A stretch of DNA of 64,000 bases from Gordius sp. MW1 (GCA_964036665.1 OZ038526.1:5084001-5148000), one strand, 5' to 3'; shown: positions 14,046-25,830, counted from the stretch's first letter. Numbers and translations are program-made. The notes: generated by a model from the sequence alone, not told the origin.

Positions 14046-14519
14046 TTTTAACAAAATTTGCGCAAGCTAAAAGTAATAATTTCGCGCGTTTTTTAAAAAA
14101 ATTCGTAAAAAAATAAACTTTAAGACAATTTATTTCTTTCCCAAACAATATAAAACAACATGTTAAATTTTATTAAATTCAAAAAATATGTGTGAAACCA
14201 TAAGTCAAGGAGTGTCCTCGGTTCCCCCATCCAATTTGCGCTTATGGCTAAAAGATCTTACGTACTTCTTGTGAAGCTTAAGGATCCTCCTTTATATCAT
14301 TTATGTTAGCATTCCACATAGTATTAAAAAACTTGGCGGCAACATGGGAGAGAAGATGAGGTTAAATTGGTGTTAGGAGAAATTAGCAAGTGGGCAAAGT
14401 TAATGAATAAGAAGAAATATCTAAACATGTCCCTTGTACAATAAAGGTTGGATCAAATCTGATTCCACGATTGTGTGAAACACAGGATCTCGAACAGAAA
14501 GTTATTCCCAAATTTATAT

Positions 14520-14995
14520 TATATTAAGGTTTATATCATTCTCATTTCTGTGGCCTGTAATAGCTTTTCTTCTGTTCTGTTTAATGCCCAGGATGGATTT
14601 GTAGGCTTTGATCTTCAACTATATTGGGTTATCGCAAATTAAGCGGATATACTTCGCCACTTGAGCCATCCTTTTTTGGATCAGTGCATTGACTTCTTTT
14701 TGCGCAACCTCCTTGATGTAACATTGAGCTTAGATATTTAAAGCTATCTACTTTTGAGTTTATGAGTCATCTAGCGATGGAGTGCCAAGGAGATGGCCTT
14801 TGAGTTTCACTAGTTATCGTGTCCATTATTATATTTAATATAGGACTTAGAGCAAAACCTTGATGTAATCTAATTTCAACCCAAAAAGGTTTAAAAACCC
14901 CAAATGTCGTTCTAATGCAACAGTTTAGGTTTCATAGATGTTCTTTATGAACCTTGAGTATGCGTTAGGTACAAAAATATGATCTTTAAAATGGT
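14520..14995 (-). mobile_element. RTE-clade LINE reverse-transcriptase remnant
   Basis: Read on the minus strand, short pieces in shifting frames match RTE-type reverse transcriptase. These include RLHQGFALSPIL, equivalent to the GLHQGSALSPFLF block before the YxDD motif, and downstream text parallel to the better-kept copy at 51285-51860. Stops and frameshifts show it is dead. It lies on the 5' side of HADH, on the same strand. The boundaries are approximate. Confidence 0.7.
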
Positions 14996-14999
14996 CTGG

Positions 15000-16134
15000 T
15001 TAAAATAATTTTAAAAACGAAATTTTATCGGAAAGATATAGCTAGGTCAAATCTTATCCCAATGACCTGAGTGTAAATTAATAACGAAATAAATTTGTTT
15101 TGTACTCATTTTATTGCCTCTTTCTCAAATGGAGCAATTTAGATTAACTTCATCTTTTTGCAATAAGTATCAATTATCTTAAAAAATATTTTTTTATGGA
15201 TTAGAGAATTATCTATTTTTGCACTTTTATTTATAACTGATTGTGCCTAATGAATAATGGTATAAATTGTAAATAAAGTTTATATTCTTATTGTAAATCT
15301 ATAATTAAGGTAAGTTTGTTTATAACTTTGAAAAGCTTAAGCTAGTGTTAAACTATTGATTTTTTTGATGTTGTTGTCCAAACTAAGCTAAATATAAGTT
15401 CTCTTAAATAATCCATATAAAATCTAAATGAAAATTGGTTGCATATAATGGTTCCATTGATACGGTACACGGCAGAAGAATTAAAAGAAAATGAACAGTT
15501 TAAGAAAAAATCTATTAAAATGAGAGACGTATATTGACACTACCTGTCAAATAGTTGAAAGCTTGCGCGTACTTTTACATATAAAGCGTTTGTCTCTTTT
15601 TTTTGTTAAATGACAGATTAAACTTTTTAAGGAATTAAATATGGTTCTTGAAACTAGCTTATACTTAAAAACTGAAGTGAAACTTAATAAGATATGCAAT
15701 ATTGCGTTTATTGTTTGTTTTATCTTGTTGAAATTCAATATATTGGAAAAAGTAAAAACAATAAGGAAAAAAATCATTTTTCAATGTTTTACCCTAAGTT
15801 GGTTCTACCACTTAGAGGTTAAAATTTTTTTTAGCCATTCAATATCGATCTATTGAGCGTTAAAAAGGGTCAAAAACGGTTCTGAAAAACTTGACGTATA
15901 GGAAAACAACGAGAAACATATTTGTGTTCACCACAAAAAACTCTATCAGAATATGTTGCCTGTTTCCCGGTTGATTACACAAGACCTTTATTTGTAGACC
16001 AGTGTTATTTGATTATTTGAGTATCAATTTATTCTGACACCACTGAAAAGAAGAATGAGTTTGTTACTTTCATTTTATTAATTAGTAAACTTTGTTATTG
16101 AAACAAATAGTTTTATTCTTACCTTATTTCATCT
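15000..16134. other. AT-rich intergenic stretch with a fragment of the foldback family
   Basis: No gene is supported; two overlapping short frames on opposite strands around 15550-15860 have no splice or domain support. At about 15922-15976 the sequence (gtgttcaccac ... cccggttgatt) matches one end of the large foldback element at 42063-42832, so a solo terminal repeat of that family is present. Confidence 0.5.
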
Positions 16135-16142
16135 ATTATAAC

Positions 16143-16599
16143 CATAGACTACATAGACTGCTCATCACGGTATAAAATGTGTGTGTTTTTTTCCGCCATT
16201 TTGATGAACAATACCGTCCTATATCACATAATGGCGTTTTGCGCTCTGCCGTTTTTTTCGAACAGGAGAGGTAAAGAAAAAAGGTTTTGATTCCATAAAT
16301 AAGTAAGATATTACTAAATATATGATATTTTTAAAAAATTTTAATAACATTACAGTTTTTACATTTTTAATTTTTATGAAATGTGTCAATAATAAATTTT
16401 TTAAAAATATCATATCTTAAGTAATATCTTACTTATTTATGGAATCAAAACATTTTTTCTTTACCTCCCCTGTTCGAAAAAGACGGCAGAGCGCAAAACG
16501 CCATTATGTGATATAGGACGGTATTGTTCATCAAAATGGCGGTTTCACACACAATTTGCCATATGGAATATATGACATGAGCAGTCTATGTAGTCTATG
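16143..16599. mobile_element. 457-bp palindromic hAT-like MITE with perfect 8-bp target duplication
   Basis: The element is an almost complete inverted repeat. The left arm begins CATAGACTACATAGACTG, the right arm ends with its reverse complement, and similarity between the arms continues inward for about 200 bp through blocks such as CACATAATGGCGTTTTGCG. The flanks carry the perfect 8-bp repeat attataac at 16135-16142 and 16600-16607, which marks the exact ends and points to a hAT-type transposase. It has no coding capacity. A second, more decayed copy lies at 31395-31849. RNA read through it would fold into a long hairpin. Confidence 0.93.
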
Positions 16600-16659
16600 A
16601 TTATAACCGAATAACATAATTCATAACGTCCGTAGCCGCGCGAAGGTAGGGAATATATA

Positions 16660-16885
16660 TATTATAATAAGCGTGAGACTTCGATACGCGAACGCGATTA
16701 CAAAAAAAGGGAGATTATAAAATATGTTGTGTTAAGGTACAACGATCTCATGAATGCACGCGTGACTTGCCAGCGGAGCTGGCATTAGCACACGTTTAAC
16801 AAAGCGAGGGGGAGAGAGGGGACAGGGGGATGACGCGCATAGGAAGATGCGCATGGTAGACTGCGCATGGTAGTATCCAACACAA
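16660..16885. repeat. Dispersed repeat, copy 1 of 3
   Basis: The core (aaggtacaacgatctcat ... cacgttta acaaagcgaggggga) matches copies at 21923-22160 and 25584-25830. Shared features are a conserved stretch of about 70 bp, a following purine-rich GAGGGGGAGAGAGGGGA run and a GCGCAT-containing flank. The nature of the repeat is unknown; no terminal inverted repeats or poly(A) tail were recognised. This copy is the most diverged of the three. Confidence 0.65.
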
Positions 16886-16901
16886 GAGTAAGAAAAATTT
16901 A

Positions 16902-17063
16902 CATGGGCGTAGCCAGGGGGTGGCAGGGACGAGTGGCTGCTCCCCTCTAAATCCAAAAAATCTTAGATTTTTTATCAAATAAGGGCTAAATTAAAAAATG
17001 GTTATTTTGCCCCTCCCTTAATCATTATTGTCCCCCTCTAATTTTAATCCTGGCTACGCCCAT
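16902..17063. mobile_element. MITE of the CATGGGCGTAGCCAGG family
   Basis: The left end is CATGGGCGTAGCCAGG and the right end CTGGCTACGCCCAT. The interior contains the typical G-rich, AT-rich, C-rich order. No clear target duplication is visible, so one flank has probably mutated. It directly follows the dispersed repeat at 16660-16885. Confidence 0.75.
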
Positions 17064-17544
17064 AAGGGTGTTTAAAATTTAATCGACAAATTAAAGTTCG
17101 ATTTATGAAACTAATTGATACCACAAGATTTGACTACCAAATTATTTGAATGATTTACACTAAAGATGTTCAAATATGATAGCAGCTACAATATCAGGTC
17201 ACATTTAATTTGAAATATATAGTTATGCAAATGAATTATTTAATAAATTTAAACTTACTTTTCTTTGTTTTATGAATATATATTTATGTAATTTAAATTA
17301 ATAATGAACTAACACTTCACACTATTTAATTACAAATAAAAAATATTATTTTGTTTATATATTTTACCTTTCACGAATCTGCGTCCAAATTAAAACATCA
17401 GATTTAAAAAACAAAAGGAATTTAATAAACTCAATGAATGATCTTCAGTTATACATTCCGATATTAATTAAAAAATATTATACATAATAGCATTAATTTA
17501 AAATATATGTCTCTTGTGTTTTGCAATGCAAGATTTATAACCTT

Positions 17545-17706
17545 TGACCCGGCAACCCGACCCGACCCGAAAGCATATTAAAATTTTCAACCCATACCAG
17601 ACCCGAAATCATTTTAAAGCTTTCAACCCGAACCTGGCCGGAAGATATTTTAAAATTTTCCGGGTCGGGTCCGGGTCGGGTTTCAGGTCACCCGTGCAGT
17701 TCTCTA
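17545..17706. repeat. Fragment of a GC-array hAT-like element
   Basis: Arrays of CCCGACCCGAAA-type units end in cacccgtgcagttctcta, which is the reverse complement of the left end of the intact element at 36020. The opposite end has no terminal repeat, so this copy is truncated. An apparent open frame across it only reflects the repeat. Confidence 0.7.
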
Positions 17707-18369
17707 AGCCAGGGTTAATAAAGGTCCCAATTTGCCTAAATTTGTAACTAAGTCAAATATAGAATAACTTATAAATTTCTTAATCTATTTATATTTGACA
17801 GACACAGTGAATTGATACATATGTTATAATTTGCTAAATTTTATATATTTCAAACTTATTTATAGTTTTTTTTAATATGCACTCTCCATATAAAATATTG
17901 TCTTTATGAATTAGTTCATACCTTTATTTTGTCTAAGAGATGTCGTGTCGCGCTAAATCCTTAAAAAGTTTGTGTATTAAGGTTTTTAAAAATATACAGG
18001 TTTGCCATTTGGATTTTTTTAACACTAAAATAGTAGGAATTTTCATTTCGTGTAATTTTTTTTTAAAAGTCGAGACAAGTCAAGAATTCTCGTCTAGACG
18101 AGATCGAGATTTTTCTAGACTGTGACTTGACGAGATTTTCGATATCGCTCCCGGATTTTGCTTTCGAGACCGACTGGAGATCAAAACACTAACCATTACC
18201 AATACTTTCTTTACAAAGAATGTCAATTACCTAATAACCAACAAAAGTGAGAATCGGTCTTTGCAAATTGACTTTCTCTTAATATCAATAAAGGAATTAA
18301 AAAAGTGTACATGATTGTAAGTTTATACCAGGCGAGGCTATTGCAGCCCAACGCAGACTTGTTGTGATG

Positions 18370-19395
18370 TAATATGTCATCTGCAATGCGAAGGCACAAA
18401 TGCCGAAGAGAATGGATGGAAAAATCAAATGGTTTTGGCTACCACTTGAAAGATGTTTACAATGATCAAGTAATTAAACGCCTGCAAATAAATGATGAGC
18501 AAAATGCGAATGTTATGTGGAATAACATAGCTAACACGGTATAATCCGAGCGAAATGTGTTCTAGCAGGTATACAAAAAGATATAATGACTTGGTGGTCG
18601 AACGAAGACGTGCTACGCCTAGTCAGGTTGGGAACAAAAGTTTTTACAAATTATGGTCAGGCAACAGAAATGAAGAAACAAGATTGGCATATGTGAAAGC
18701 GAAAATTGAGGCAAAACGTTGTGTGGCAAGCTAAAGCAGATGTTTACGAGAATTTGAACGCTAAGTTAACTACTAGAGAAAGGGAAAGAATCTACAAAAT
18801 TGCAAAGACCAGGGTAAGGACACAAAGGAGGTGGTAAACCTAAAAACCATAAAGTGCAAGGAAGCCAACACATTAGCTCTGGACCATCAGGTCATAGACC
18901 GTTGGGAAGAATACTATAAAGGGTTTTTAAACAATGAAAATGGGTTTCGGACCATTGCGAAAGCATGAGCTATGAATATGACCCAGAGTTGTAAATGACA
19001 GAAGAATAGATTGACCAGATTTCTAAAAGGATGATCATGAATAGAGCGGTGGGACCTGAAAATATACCTATGGAAGTTTTAAACTGCTAGGGCCCCTAGG
19101 GTACATTTACTTGCAAAGTTGTCCAACAATACTTGCAAGGGATGATGCTTTATGAGTTCAGGGAAAGCTATGTTGTACCAATCTATAAAATGAGGGGAGA
19201 TATATAAGAGTGCAATAACTATCGGGGATAATGTTAACGAGTCAAGTAATAAAGGTGCGGGAAAAGGTCATAAAAGTTAGGCTTCGGGCAATAATTTCTA
19301 TAAATGGACGGCAATTTGGGTTCATGCCTGGAAAGTCAACTTTAGAGACTTTATTGCATACATCTTTAATTAAGTTTAACGTGCTGCACAGCCAA
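18370..19395 (+). mobile_element. RTE-clade LINE remnant (reverse-transcriptase N-terminal half)
   Basis: Translated in shifting plus frames, the stretch follows RTE reverse transcriptases in order. It shows a WW-type segment (IMTWWSNEDV), a long basic helix (KAKADVYENL-like, here QAKADVYENLNAKL), EREIYKIAKTR, AVGPENIPMEV, FRESYVVPIYKMRGDI, and NGRQFGFMPGKSTLE at 19300-19360. Many stops and frameshifts are present, so the copy is dead. It runs opposite to the two other RTE fragments in this window. Confidence 0.85.
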
Positions 19396-19703
19396 CGCTT
19401 TCAACCGAAGAGAGTTGGGACTCAACTAATTCCAAGGCCTTCATCATGTTCTTCTTCTTGCATAACTTTCAAGAAATTATTGCATATTTAGTCGCCTAAT
19501 GTGGATTCGACCCTGCATATATTGATTAAAGAAAAATTGGTTTATTGATTCTTATTACAAAGTTGATCATAGTCTCTCATCTGATGGTAGTCCGACTATC
19601 AGTAACCAACCTAAATTAAATTGCATAAATCAAATGTAATTTTCATTTATAATTTTGCTACTTTGTTATATTGACTATTTAACAATGAAGTCTCTAATAG
19701 AGG

Positions 19704-20101
19704 TAGAGGCCTGCAAAGTCACTTTTTTCATCCCGAACCAGACCCGACCCGAAACCGGTAAAAGTTTTTTAACCCTAACCCGACCCGACATAAAAGCCTT
19801 AAAAAATTTCCAACCCAAACCCGACCCAAAAGCGTCTCAAAATTTTACTCAAACTCCTAACGACCCAAAAATTAAAAAACTACAGTGCAAATTTTTTCGC
19901 CAAGTTAAAGTGTCACAGATTTTAAGAGCTAAATTTATTTAAATCATAAAATATAATTATGTAAGTTTTGTTGCAACCACAATTTTGGGTAGCATATTTG
20001 ACCTTTTTACTTTTAAAAGTAACCTAACAGTCGACGACCTCCCGCTGCTCGAAGAGCAGGAAAGGCCAAAATTAATGAGTTCCAACAAATGCAGGCCTCT
20101 A
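19704..20101. mobile_element. 398-bp hAT-like non-autonomous element of the GC-array family
   Basis: The 12-bp ends TAGAGGCCTGCA and TGCAGGCCTCTA are exact reverse complements. The flanks aatagagg / atcagagg (19696-19703 and 20102-20109) agree at 6 of 8 positions, fitting an 8-bp target duplication. Inside the left end, gcaaagtcacttttttcat followed by CCCGACCCGAAA units matches the reverse complement of the right end of the element at 36020-37182, so both belong to one family. Confidence 0.82.
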
Positions 20102-20129
20102 ATCAGAGGTCATATTTGTTAAAAAGTTT

Positions 20130-20545
20130 CTGCACGGATCCAAATTGATTTTTAATTAAGCCGTGCACTCGGGTCCGCCGGAACCTTTCTAAGTGTCCGC
20201 CCGCCCATGCCAAATTAATAGAGCTGCACGGACTTTCCGCCCCGTAATGTTTTTTTAAAGGTTAGCAATAATATCGTTATATTTCGTAAAAAAAAAATTT
20301 CCGATTTTTTTGTATAAGCACTAGGATTAACTGAAATTAAGAATCTAAAAACGAGAGTCAACTTCAAAATTTTTGGAAAATATAACTAAATTTTTGCCAA
20401 AAATTAAAATTTCGGCGCAGTTCGGGCAGCTCTAATGATTTGGACACTGTCGGGCGTACACTTAGACGAGTTCTGGCGGGCCTGGGCGGGCAATTAAGCT
20501 ATATAATTAGACCGGACCGGGCTCTGGTAAAAAATATAAACAAAT
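20130..20545. repeat. GC-patch repeat related to the GC-array family
   Basis: Patches such as gccgtgcactcgggtccgcc, ggcgggcctgggcgggcaat and accggaccgggctctgg alternate with AT-rich sequence. The right part, running from ctctaatgatttgg into ataaacaa, parallels 29500-29630. The ends are eroded and no target duplication is visible. A further patch of this kind is at about 21005-21085. Confidence 0.5.
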
Positions 20546-21922
20546 GATCTATGCTAGCTATATGTAGCGACTCCAGCCACCTGAAATATTTGTATAATAT
20601 TTTTATTTTAATGTAGTGTGTTTTTATGATGATCATCAAATTTTTTAATCATCTAATTTTTTACAATAAAGAGTTAGATAATAATAATTTTTTCTCATTA
20701 TTCATATACCTGATTTTTTAATTAAGTAGAACCCGAAAGTTATAATTGTTTAATAAGGTTGAAAATTTTAAATTATTTAACCATGCTTAGAGTTCCAAAT
20801 TCATGACAAAAATGGTTTTATATAGCTACAAGTGCTATTAGTGAAAGTTAAACGGCAGGTCGCTTGTTGGAAAAGATAAAGACTCGTTTTAAACTGATAA
20901 TTTTTAAATTATAATTATTGAACATTTTAAACATATTAAATAAATGTTTGCATATTAAAATTTGCATTTAAAAATCAGCAAAAGAATATTTTTTGGAAAT
21001 GTGCAGAGTGGGTCCGTGCTTTGCAAAAATAGCGGGTCGAGCTAGGGTCACATTCTAAATCACGGGTCCGGGACCGGGAAATCTAATATTTTTGTACTGG
21101 TGGACCATATAGGCCAAAAGACTTTTTTATAACCCTAGTTCAAACATGGACACGGGTTGGCATATATAAAACAATTTTGCGTGCTTGAAGGATAGACCGC
21201 AGTCGAAATTGGGTGAGTAATTTTAAATAACTAAGTATAAACACAATACTGAAGAGAGATCTCCCGAAGGAAAATACTCAGCAAGTTTTCTTTTGCGCCA
21301 AAAGGAATTTTAATTGCCAAATACAATTATAAGGCATTTTCCGACACCTGGCCTCTGGCCCTCGATGAAGATGACGAGTAGTCACGCTTTTTATTTTTTT
21401 TATTGATCGTGTTTTATATTTTTCATTTTACCTAATAAAATTTAAAAAAAAAAAAAGATATTATTAATGCATTTATATCCAAACCCCATCGTAGATTTTC
21501 GAATGTATATAAGTTTAATTAATTTTTGTTTTATCGAAAATTTTTAAAATACCCCTACCCCCTCTTTGGGCAATCCTGCCTCCGTCACCGATTTATATAA
21601 TCTTAATAAGTATAATATTATTTATCAAAATTTTTAAAACCCCCCTCTACTTTAGTCTTAACTAGTACACACTATGGGTTAATTAAGCATGGACTACAAT
21701 TATTTACCTAAATATCCTTTTAACTTTTTCATATAAATTATCCTTTAAGGACTATTTTATATTTATTTATTTCATATAACCAGCGCAAAATTTCAAAATT
21801 TTTCAATATTTACCTATCTTATCTATGGGAAGAGTCTAGTTTTATAAACATTGAGGTTTTATAAGTGTAAAATTTAAAATGCTAAAAAACTCATTTTGTT
21901 TTCTTACTTTATTAATATGAAT

Positions 21923-22160
21923 TATAATTCCACATCGCGCAGAGGTAAATATATAGGAATAATATGATGCGCATACATTGAGAAAATAAATATATAATAT
22001 TGCGCGAGATGCATATATGGAAAATTGAAATTGTGTGGTAAGGTACAATGATCTCATTAATGCACGCTTGCTAGCGCAGATGGCGTTAACACGCGGCATC
22101 TAACAAAGAGAGGGGGAGAGAGGGGACAGGGGGAAGAAGGAGAGAGAGAGACGAAACCAC
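21923..22160. repeat. Dispersed repeat, copy 2 of 3
   Basis: This stretch is collinear with 25584-25830. Shared blocks are ttccacatcgcgca, atataggaataatatgat, aaggtacaatgatctcat and gcggcatctaacaa, followed by a purine-rich GAGGGGGAGAGAGGGG run. The frame on its minus strand is open in both copies with similar residues (MPRVNAICASK versus MPRANSICASK), but this mirrors the DNA similarity and is not good evidence for a protein. Confidence 0.8.
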
Positions 22161-22339
22161 AACACGATACCCTTCAAGATAAAATACTCCGACCCAAGTG
22201 TTGACCTCTAGTACGGTCGTCGACCTGAGGTCCTGATAGCATACATTTTTCTCTTGTCCCTTGTTCGGGCGTACGTATGCATTGAACGTTTGAACGACCA
22301 AAATTTAAATAACACTTCCCCATCGAGCTGCTAGGAGGG

Positions 22340-23425
22340 GGGGGGGGTTGTGGTAAGGTAACGTCATCGATGGCTAACGTAACATGTATATTTGGGCGTC
22401 GTTGGGTTCAGGATACTCTACCCCAAATGTTTTCGTTTCAAGCAACCCAAGAAATTTCCCTGTTTTTCCCCAAGAGAGCGAGACATAAACATCTTCGTCA
22501 CCTTAAGTCGTTCAGGCCGCTCCTCAATAAGAGCTCCTAGCCTCTCTACCATAAGAGTTCGGATATTTCCGTTAAATTATCGGTGACGTCGCCATACAAC
22601 ACATCAGCTATCGGCGCTGAAATGGCCACCAGAGACATCACTAAGTGTAAAAAAATGTCATCAGGCTTATCTCGCATAATATGCAACTCCGCCGACCAGA
22701 ACCACCTGGGAGCTACGAACTCAATAACGGCAACCTTGGACCTAACTACGATGGTATTATCTCTCATCGAACAACATGCGACATGTAACCAACCAAATGT
22801 ATAAATCATACCATGCGCAACCAGCAAAAATATAGCTCACCCAGGGAATTCGACCTCATCAAACACTTAAAGGTGATACGGCATATAGCCAAAAAACAGG
22901 TCATTACAGGCATCAGGCTTCCGAAATAAATTCGCATCTGGGTTCAACGTGCGCGCATTTAATTCTAAACTTCATATTCGGATCATCGTCGTGCACGCGT
23001 TGCTGTGTAGCGGGCAAAATTTCTTCGGGCTTGGCCCTACCGTCCCCATGCACCGGCATTACCCTTAAGCGCATATTGACCACACTGCCCTGTACAGGCA
23101 ACTTTTATGAATAACGTTATGTACCACCGCGTCGTTTTGTCCACCCGTTATATTCCGATCATCAAGCAGGTACCGACAGAATTTTCCAGAACCGCAATAG
23201 CGTCCCACAGCACCAGAATTACAGATCTTCGGCGCTATATTATTGCACTGTCCGATACCAGCTGATTTATCAAGGATAATGGCGGACGACGATTGACGTA
23301 TTCTTATAGCCAAGTACAACTTTAAATCGTTCGCGGATTCTTGGCCAATTTTGGAAGATCCCCTCGATGATGATATATCCGAATAGTGTATTATTTTATT
23401 CGGCGCATTTTGCCTTTTATATTTC
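22340..23425. other. Unexplained GC-richer, coding-like island
   Basis: About 1.1 kb stands out from the AT-rich surroundings and contains long open segments on the minus strand in different frames. They span roughly 23427-23065 (including VGRYCGSGKFCRYL), 23101-22913 (including GDGRAKPEEILPATQQRV) and 22827-22546 (including DKPDDIFLHLVMSLVAIS), followed by MVERLGALIEERPERL in another frame. Read together they look like one protein broken by frameshifts. I do not recognise a family. Plus-strand frames are also partly open, so strand and reality are unsure. On the plus side it ends in a polyadenylation-like signal and an A tract (23461-23493). It could be a decayed retrocopy, a pseudogene or part of an unknown element. 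Confidence 0.35.
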
Positions 23426-23474
23426 ATGTATTTATATTATATTACTGTCAGTGGATTTTTAACAAATAAACTTT

Positions 23475-23475
23475 A

Positions 23476-23522
<47 letters not shown>
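23475..23522. repeat. (A)n(TA)n simple repeat
   Basis: About 19 A residues are followed by about 15 TA units. It directly follows a block shared with 49410-49487 that contains aaataaactt, so the A tract could be the remnant of a retroposed poly(A) tail that later expanded into a microsatellite. Confidence 0.9.
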
Positions 23523-23525
<3 letters not shown>

Positions 23526-24289
23526 GCGGCAATATCATGCGAAAAATTTACGAGAATAAAAACATGCATTATAAAAAATATTTACCTTCGCGCGATTCTC
23601 ATAGGACATATGATCTAGTTAATCGGATTTAAAAATATTGCCATACCCTTATTTCCCCAAAATTTAAGTTATTACAACAATAAAAATAGTTTCTTTTATG
23701 AAATTTAAATCTTATAATATTATTCTCAATTTTAATCCAAAAATATAAAATCAAATCTACACAAAATATTATTATCATTTTAAAATCCTCAACTTTTTAA
23801 TTTACCAAAACATTAATCAAAACATACTAGAGTATTTATTCTGACACCATTAACAAATTTAATTTTTATTAATTATGATCTCTTACCTTATTTTTTTAGT
23901 CAAAATCGCTTAAGTGTGAGTTCTTGGGCCTTAAATTATAAAAAATTCTCATTTAAGCGATTAGCACTTATTCGATTAATTTAATTATTCATTTAATTCA
24001 TGAAATCTTATCAACTCACGCTATTTATATCAGGGTAGAGGCTCCAAAAATTGCTTTTTTTAATATACAATACATATATATATGTTATTTAGAGAAATTT
24101 AAAATTTTAAGCAAACTTAATTTTATGCACTTTATGGTGTTAAGCGGAATCAGCTGACACTTGTATCTATTGTATACATGCATTAAAAATTAAGATGAAT
24201 TTATTGCAATCATATTAAAAATACATATTTTTGGTAAAAATTGTATGATATTGATCTTTTAATATATGATGGCCTTATTTGGCTAAAGT

Positions 24290-24940
24290 AAAAAATCCCA
24301 TCTGTAGATCTTCTTTGGTGGTGTTTCCTCAACTAACTCACCTTCATACTCATCAAAGGCGGGATCATCTTGACGTTTCAAATGTTCTAAAAAAATTATA
24401 AATTAAAATGTAAAATTATCTATTTCCTCTATAATAGCAGCATCAATATACCAAAACAGCTAATACAATCATCATTTTAGGTAATTAATCATTGGTTGTA
24501 GAAAATGAGGTGCTAACTATAGAATGTGAGCTGCTAGAATCTTCTATAAACACATTCGAACAACCTGTAGCATCCATACTGCTGTCGTTTTTCAGATTAA
24601 AATTAACATTAAAGCCTGCTTTTTTGAAACAATTTTTTATAGTTTTGCTAGAGACGGCATTCCAAAATGCTTCAATCAAAAATAAACTGTCCAAAAAAAA
24701 AATTTTCAAAGTCAAGTCCATTATTTTCATAATACAGTCGAAATTGTATAGATGATAATCAGATAAATGATAAATTTCATTATGTAGGCAAATTTACCTT
24801 CATTAACATGCGTTGAAAAATATTTTGCCTTGTTAAGAATCAAAGCATTAAATGCACATCTTTTTAAACTAATTTCTGCATACCATTTTAGTAAAGCTTG
24901 TTTGGTTTTAGGTATTGTGCTAAATGAAACAATTTTGATT
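24290..24940 (-). mobile_element. Internally deleted pogo/Tigger-like (CENP-B-type) transposon remnant
   Basis: Two minus-strand pieces belong to Tigger-class transposases. Around 24935-24790 the text ALLKWYAEISLKR ... KAKYF fits the CENP-B-type HTH domain. At 24730-24485, FLIEAFWNAVSSKTIKNCF followed by KKAGF is the hallmark end of the DDE_1 domain (AW..V...TI.NCF..AGF). The catalytic DDE core between them is missing, so the copy is dead. At the junction near 24734, CAGTCGAAATTGTATA looks like a terminal repeat, and an inverted match is at about 25283-25320. At 24387-24290, after a possible acceptor, there is an open tail with DDPAFDEYEGELVEETPPKK, acidic like many transposase C-termini but not certainly part of it. 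Confidence 0.65.
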
Positions 24941-25583
24941 TATATCAACAAGATTACTTTTCCATTGTCTTTTTTTATTGAGTGATATGTTATTAGAAGC
25001 AGTTGTCTGCAATTAAGCTGCATTTTTGCATATAGGGTAAATTGTCCCTAGTCCCACTCTGTAATCATTGAAAGTTGATTTGCTGGTCATAGTAAGTTAA
25101 ATTTTTTAATTCTCACTTAAACACCTAAATTTTATGTTAAAAATTAATTCAAAAATTTTATAATCTTACCACTTATCCGATTTTAAGCATTTAACCAAAT
25201 GTCACTTATAAATAGATTTAGCCTAAATTTTAGGCAATGTGTCCAAAAAATCGCGGTTATTTATCATTTATCAATATTTTCATTTATCCGATTCTCCCTT
25301 ATACAATTTCGAATCTGGTTCATTAGGCGATTTTTCAGTTCGCGATCATTGAACACGTGACTGCAACATAATCATTATGCAAATTAAAAATTAAAATAAT
25401 ATAGTATAAATATGATATAATACCATAAATATAATACAATAAAATAAATATTATACAACAGATTAAATACAATACAATATAATATATATTACATTATACA
25501 ATTAATATAACCCTAACCCTAATTGGTTGTCGCCTAACAGGTCAATCGTCTAATGTACAGAAGCGACAATTTCGACTGTATAT

Positions 25584-25830
25584 GTAATTCCACATCGCGC
25601 AAATGTAAATATATAGGAATAATATGATGGGCATACATTGAGAAATTTAATATATATTATAGCGCGAGGGTTTACATCTATGGGAAAAAGTGCGGTAAGG
25701 TACAATGATCTCATTAATGCACACTTGCTTGCGCAGATGGAGTTAGCACGCGGCATCTAACAACGAGAGGGGGAGGGAGGGGAGAAGATGAAGAAGGAGA
25801 GAAACAGGCGAAACCACAATAATAAGATTA
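25584..25830. repeat. Dispersed repeat, copy 3 of 3
   Basis: Collinear with copy 2 at 21923-22160 over about 240 bp, including the purine-rich tail. A short CCCTAACCCTAA run lies 60-70 bp upstream (25511-25522). It sits about 400 bp before the first exon of the alpha-mannosidase gene. Confidence 0.8.

Noticed and set aside
15547-15856. Overlapping frames on both strands
   Set aside because: AT-rich, hydrophobic low-complexity products in both directions without splice or domain support.
21842-22099. Similar minus-strand peptides in two repeat copies (also at 25550-25756) as a small gene family
   Set aside because: The similarity extends equally into non-coding parts of the dispersed repeat and the frame ends differ, so the peptides are by-products of the DNA repeat.
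22340-23425. The island as a retrocopy of the ZC3H14 gene, because of the shared 3' block
   Set aside because: No CCCH finger or PWI-like sequence is visible in any frame of the island; only the last 60-70 bp are shared.
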